Below, in pieces: positions 61,071 to 64,000 of a DNA stretch of 64,000 bases. The stretch spans positions 1 through 64,000 of the forward strand of contig JACKDJ010000013.1 of NCBI GenBank assembly GCA_020633625.1, in the 5' to 3' direction. How positions within the stretch are numbered: the first letter of the stretch is position 1; each line of letters opens with the position of its first letter. The notes beneath the pieces were generated by a model. That model was not told the origin of the DNA. It saw only the letters and a list, made by a program, of their open reading frames with translations, and searched no databases. A program made the position numbers and the translations under genes. This DNA comes from Myxococcales bacterium. Lineage in GTDB: Bacteria; Myxococcota_A; Bradymonadia; REDH01.

Positions 61071-61672
61071 AGATCCGGTCCGCCGACTTCGTGAAGAGCG
61101 GGACACGCCCCGCGCACTTCCCCGAGGCCGTGCTGCCTGAGGTGGCGTTCGCCGGCCGCAGCAACGTCGGGAAGTCGTCGCTGATGAACCGCCTGATGGA
61201 GCGGAAGCGGCTGGTGAAGGTGAGTTCGACGCCGGGCCGAACGCAGCTCCTGTCGTGGTTTCGCGTCAACGACAGCGTGATGCTGTGCGACCTGCCCGGG
61301 TACGGCTTCGCCAAGGTGCCCGTGGGCCTGCGCGAGTCGTGGCGAAAGATGGTGGGCGACTACCTCGAGCGGCGCGACTCGCTGCTCGCGCTGGTGGTGA
61401 TCGTCGATGTCCGGCGCGGATTCGAAGAGGACGATTTGCAGCTAGTGGAGGCATGCGCCGGGCTAAGCCTGCAGCCGATTCTTGTCGCGACGAAGTGCGA
61501 CAAGCTGTCGCGCAACGAGCTCTTCAACCGACAGGGCGCGATCTGTCGCGCCGTCGGCGCGGACGTGCGCGACATCGTGTGGTTCTCGTCAGAGTCGGGG
61601 AAGGGACGAGACGAGCTCTGGGCCCGGATTGGCGGCCTGACGTCGACCTCTACGGCGGACGCACCGACGTGA
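61067..61672 (+). CDS. engB: ribosome biogenesis GTPase EngB (YihA/YsxC)
   Basis: EngB is a small GTPase that assists 50S ribosome assembly. The 201-aa protein has AFAGRSNVGKSSL (G1), SSTPGRTQ (G2), DLPGYGFAKVP (G3), TKCDKLSRNE (G4) and the SSESGKG (G5) motif. It starts at GTG 61067, overlapping the stop of the ResB-like gene (GTGA), and its own stop overlaps rimI in the same way. Both overlaps point to one transcript with coupled translation. Confidence 0.96.
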   Translation: MKIRSADFVKSGTRPAHFPEAVLPEVAFAGRSNVGKSSLMNRLMERKRLVKVSSTPGRTQLLSWFRVNDSVMLCDLPGYGFAKVPVGLRESWRKMVGDYLERRDSLLALVVIVDVRRGFEEDDLQLVEACAGLSLQPILVATKCDKLSRNELFNRQGAICRAVGADVRDIVWFSSESGKGRDELWARIGGLTSTSTADAPT

Positions 61673-62136
61673 CGCCCGCAGGCCCCGTTGCGGCGTGTGG
61701 GCTGCGTCCCGCGGGGACAGGCGACCTGGACGCGATCGTCGCGATTGAGCGCGCGAGTCAGCCGTCGCCGTGGCCTCGCTCGCTGTTCGAGGACGAGCTT
61801 CGGCGCGACGTGGCCGAGGTGACAGTGGCGACGGTCGATGCCGCTGTCGTCGGGTTTGCGGTCACATGGGTGGTCGCGGACGAGGCCCACGTGCTGAACG
61901 TCGCGGTAGCGCCGAGCGCGCGTCGGCGTGGGGTCGCGCGTTCTCTGGTCGTTCGGGCGATCGAGCGGGCGAACGCAGCGGGGGCCGCGTACGTGATGCT
62001 CGAGGTTCGGGAGTCCAACGCCGCGGCGATCTCGCTTTACGGTGCGCTCGGCTTCAAGGAGGTCGGGCGCCGTCCAAGGTACTATGCGGACAACGGCGAG
62101 ACCGCGCTGGTCCTTGGTTTGATGCTGAGCGAATAG
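61669..62136 (+). CDS. rimI: ribosomal protein alanine N-acetyltransferase (RimI-type)
   Basis: A 155-aa GNAT enzyme from GTG 61669, coupled to engB. The acetyl-CoA-binding motif A is present as VAPSARRRGVARSLV, after the strand HVLNVAV. The RimI-like end shows YVMLEVRESNAAAISLYGALGFKEVGRRPRYY, including the Asn and Tyr typical of the family. RimI acetylates the N-terminus of ribosomal protein S18. Neighbouring engB, a ribosome factor, fits this. Some GNATs of this branch act on other proteins. Confidence 0.88.
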   Translation: MTPAGPVAACGLRPAGTGDLDAIVAIERASQPSPWPRSLFEDELRRDVAEVTVATVDAAVVGFAVTWVVADEAHVLNVAVAPSARRRGVARSLVVRAIERANAAGAAYVMLEVRESNAAAISLYGALGFKEVGRRPRYYADNGETALVLGLMLSE

Positions 62137-62153
62137 CGGCGCCTGCGCGTCGC

Positions 62154-62182
62154 TTGAGGCGTGGGAGGGCTGGTGTTATAGG
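62154..62182 (+). promoter_or_regulatory. putative promoter of the DUF507 gene
   Basis: TTGAGG, 17 bp and TATAGG about 25 bp before ATG 62208. Confidence 0.55.
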
Positions 62183-62207
62183 CCGGCCGCAGATCCAGGA
62201 GGAAACG

Positions 62208-62726
62208 ATGCGTCTGTATTCTGGCCAGTTCCGCCTGATGGCCACCGAGCTCGTGAAGGCGCTGCTCGACGCGGAGCTCATCGAGTTGGAGGACGGTAAC
62301 GTCGAGGAGGCCGAGCTGGACCTCGTCGGGGTGCTCCGAGAGTACCAGCGTATGGACCGACAGCTGACGCAGAAGGCGCGCGACACGACCGCGACCCTCG
62401 GCAAGTCGGCCGAGATGAAGGAGAAGCGGAGGCTCGCGAAAGAGAAGAACTTCCGCGTGGGAGATGACGGCGTCGAGTACGTCGTGCAGCAGATGATCGA
62501 GACGCTGCTCGCGTCTTCGCACATCGAGGAGATCTTCGGTGAGGACCGCGAGCTTCGGGCGGTGCTGAACCCGATCGTCAAGCGCTACACGGCGAGCCGC
62601 GATGACGAGCTCGACGCGGCAGTGCGCGGACAGATCAAGAACCTCGAAGAGGGCTCCCAGGCGTGGGAGATCGAGTACGAGCGAGTCCTCTCCCGCGTGA
62701 AGCGGAACAAGGGCCTCGAGGAGTAG
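62208..62726 (+). CDS. DUF507 family protein
   Basis: ATG 62208 has AGGAGG five bases upstream; 172 aa. The protein is almost wholly helical and charged, with MRLYSGQFRLMATELVKAL at the start and a Lys/Glu-rich middle (KEKRRLAKEKNFRVGDDG). A second helical half includes FGEDRELRAVLNPIVKRY. It matches the DUF507 family, normally about 90 or 180 aa, here the double-length form. The role of the family is not known. It has its own promoter and ends 10 bp from a convergent gene. Confidence 0.85.
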   Translation: MRLYSGQFRLMATELVKALLDAELIELEDGNVEEAELDLVGVLREYQRMDRQLTQKARDTTATLGKSAEMKEKRRLAKEKNFRVGDDGVEYVVQQMIETLLASSHIEEIFGEDRELRAVLNPIVKRYTASRDDELDAAVRGQIKNLEEGSQAWEIEYERVLSRVKRNKGLEE

Positions 62727-62736
62727 GGCAGCGACG

Positions 62737-64000
62737 CTACGGACCGACCTGCCGCTGCCAGTAGCGTGCGCGCCGGTCGATCGTCCAGCCCTCGCTCGGC
62801 GTCCACCCGATACCCCGAGCCACGAGCGCGCGGTCGGCTATGAACCGAATCGCGTCGCGATCATCGCGCAGCGCGCGGACGAGGGTGTGCGGGTCCGCTC
62901 GGTCCCAGTCGTCGACGGAGTAGCCAGCCGACGTGAGGGCCGTCGCGTACCAGCGAGCCTGCCCGGCTTCGCCGTTGGTGTCGCGCCACTCGGCCCACCA
63001 TTCGGCCAGCGCGGCCGCATCGGCGTGCAGCGCCTGCGGCGGGACGGCGCCCGTGACGCGCTCGAGTACGCGCTCCACAGCGTCGCACGTGTCGGCGTCC
63101 GGGTCGCCCACTCCCGTCACGAGGCCGTCCAGCGACCCGGGCGAGGTGATGTTGCGGTGCGCGAGAGCGGCCGCACGCCGCAGCGGAGTCCCGTCGGCGA
63201 GCGGCCGGCCACCGCGCGCGATGAGCCCCGCGAGCGATGGGCCCGAAGCCGCATCCGCGATGTGGCCGAGCACCCGCGCCGCCTCTTCGCGCACCGCGCC
63301 GTCGGGGGCCGACTCGAGAAGAGGCACCAGCGCCCCCGTCGACTCGCGCGCATCGTAGTCGGCCAGAAGCGCGATGATCCCGAGCTGAACGCGCGGAGCG
63401 ACGTACGGCAGCGCGGTCGCGAGCGGCGTGGCGGCCCGCTCCCCGAGGAGGTCGTCGAGGCGCTGGAGCGCGGCCACGGCGACGGTGGTGTCGGGGTCCA
63501 GCAGACCGCGTGCAAGCTCATCTGCCCGCGCGGCGACGTCATCGGTGTAGAGGTCCGCGTGCTCTCGGGCCGGCCCCCAGTTCACGCAGCCGTCGAGGAG
63601 GTCGTCGCGCGAGCAGAAAACCCGGATGTGGAGGTGGTCGTCGTGTGGCGCGGAGTCGCCGGGTTGGTGGAGGATCTCTTCGGCGCGTGCGATCAGCTCC
63701 GGATCCGCGCCGACGGCGCGTGCATGTGCGAGGATCTGCTGCTTGAGCGGGTCGTATAGAAACAGCCACTGGAGCTGCGCCTCGTCGCTTGCGACCAGGC
63801 TCTCGACCAGCGTCCACGCGCGGGAAACATCGAGCTGAAGGCCTGACCTGTCGCGCGCGACGCCGCTCGCGCGAAGCGGGACGAGCGTGGCGGCCTCGAT
63901 CGGGATGCCGTTGGGGTCGAGCATGGGGAGCGCGATGTCGGCGTCGCGGCCTGCGTTGTGCGACCGACTCCACGGAATGTCGCCGCCGCCGCGGACAGAG
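62737..64000 (-). CDS. M74-type murein endopeptidase fused to HEAT-like repeats, 5' end outside the window
   Basis: The frame is open through the right edge, so the N-terminus is missing and the internal ATG at 63924 is not the true start. The first visible codons read GGGDIPWSRSHNAGRDADIAL, with the zinc-ligand motif SHxxGRDAD of penicillin-insensitive murein endopeptidase (MepA, M74). The second ligand pair is HLH in PHDDHLHIRV, near 63636. It cuts D-Ala-mDAP cross-links in that family. From about 63510 to 63000, HEAT-like repeats follow (AVAALQRLDDLLGE, AREEAARVLGHIADA-like segment), an addition not found in E. coli MepA. The end is helical and basic. Confidence 0.85.
   Translation of the reverse strand, partial: SVRGGGDIPWSRSHNAGRDADIALPMLDPNGIPIEAATLVPLRASGVARDRSGLQLDVSRAWTLVESLVASDEAQLQWLFLYDPLKQQILAHARAVGADPELIARAEEILHQPGDSAPHDDHLHIRVFCSRDDLLDGCVNWGPAREHADLYTDDVAARADELARGLLDPDTTVAVAALQRLDDLLGERAATPLATALPYVAPRVQLGIIALLADYDARESTGALVPLLESAPDGAVREEAARVLGHIADAASGPSLAGLIARGGRPLADGTPLRRAAALAHRNITSPGSLDGLVTGVGDPDADTCDAVERVLERVTGAVPPQALHADAAALAEWWAEWRDTNGEAGQARWYATALTSAGYSVDDWDRADPHTLVRALRDDRDAIRFIADRALVARGIGWTPSEGWTIDRRARYWQRQVGP

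Overview
The window is about 64 kb of very GC-rich chromosome, densely coding, with one tRNA and no insertion sequence, prophage or CRISPR array that I can see. The gene content points to Myxococcota, most likely a Polyangia/Sandaracinus-type bacterium (inference): Asp-rich and Cys-rich lipoproteins, a short outer-membrane barrel of the type common in myxobacteria, a locus resembling the Glt/Nfs trans-envelope machinery, and PP2C signalling proteins.

Layout. 1-4406: three secreted or lipid-anchored Cys/Asp-rich proteins. 4542-7763: glyA, a PCMT-like protein, a TPR membrane protein and a small unknown. 7767-8618 (minus): a CHAP/NlpC-like lipoprotein that lacks the catalytic Cys. 8767-12228: guaB-guaA-ykgJ-like. 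12322-13866: acyl-CoA carboxyltransferase. 13883-14658 (minus): LMW phosphatase and Rieske protein. 15161: tRNA-Phe(GAA). 15558-27491: VWA-like lipoprotein, OMP barrel, three TPR proteins, two tandem 83-aa exported peptides, and a zinc-ribbon/GYF/TM/TonB-like protein of the AgmX/GltJ type. 27599-34528: exported proteins and lipoproteins of mostly unknown function, a GH113-like protein and NAD kinase. 34604-42896: a tightly packed run of lepA, lepB (with an inserted T2SSG-like segment), carA, AI-2E transporter, PP2C-cNMP fusion, lipoprotein and Nit hydrolase. 42957-45833 (minus): uvrA, divergent from a CPBP protease. 46727: second PP2C. 47580-53037: dprA-trmFO-xerC-hslV-hslU, an old conserved order. 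53100: argD. 54438-59166: DnaJ-like, DnaK, and a third protein sharing a domain with the DnaJ-like protein. 59155-62726: coaE (minus), a ResB-like protein, engB, rimI and a DUF507 protein. The window ends inside an M74 murein endopeptidase fused to HEAT-like repeats.

Overlapping stop/start pairs (ATGA, GTGA, TTGA) join many genes, so translational coupling is common. A recurrent promoter pattern, TTGnnn, 16-18 bp, then usually TAGnnn, precedes many transcription units; in one case it sits so close to the start codon that a leaderless mRNA is likely. The most interesting items are the Glt/Nfs-like locus with its twin small peptides, the signal peptidase with a pseudopilin-like insertion, the domain shared across the DnaJ-DnaK operon, and the PP2C-cNMP fusion.
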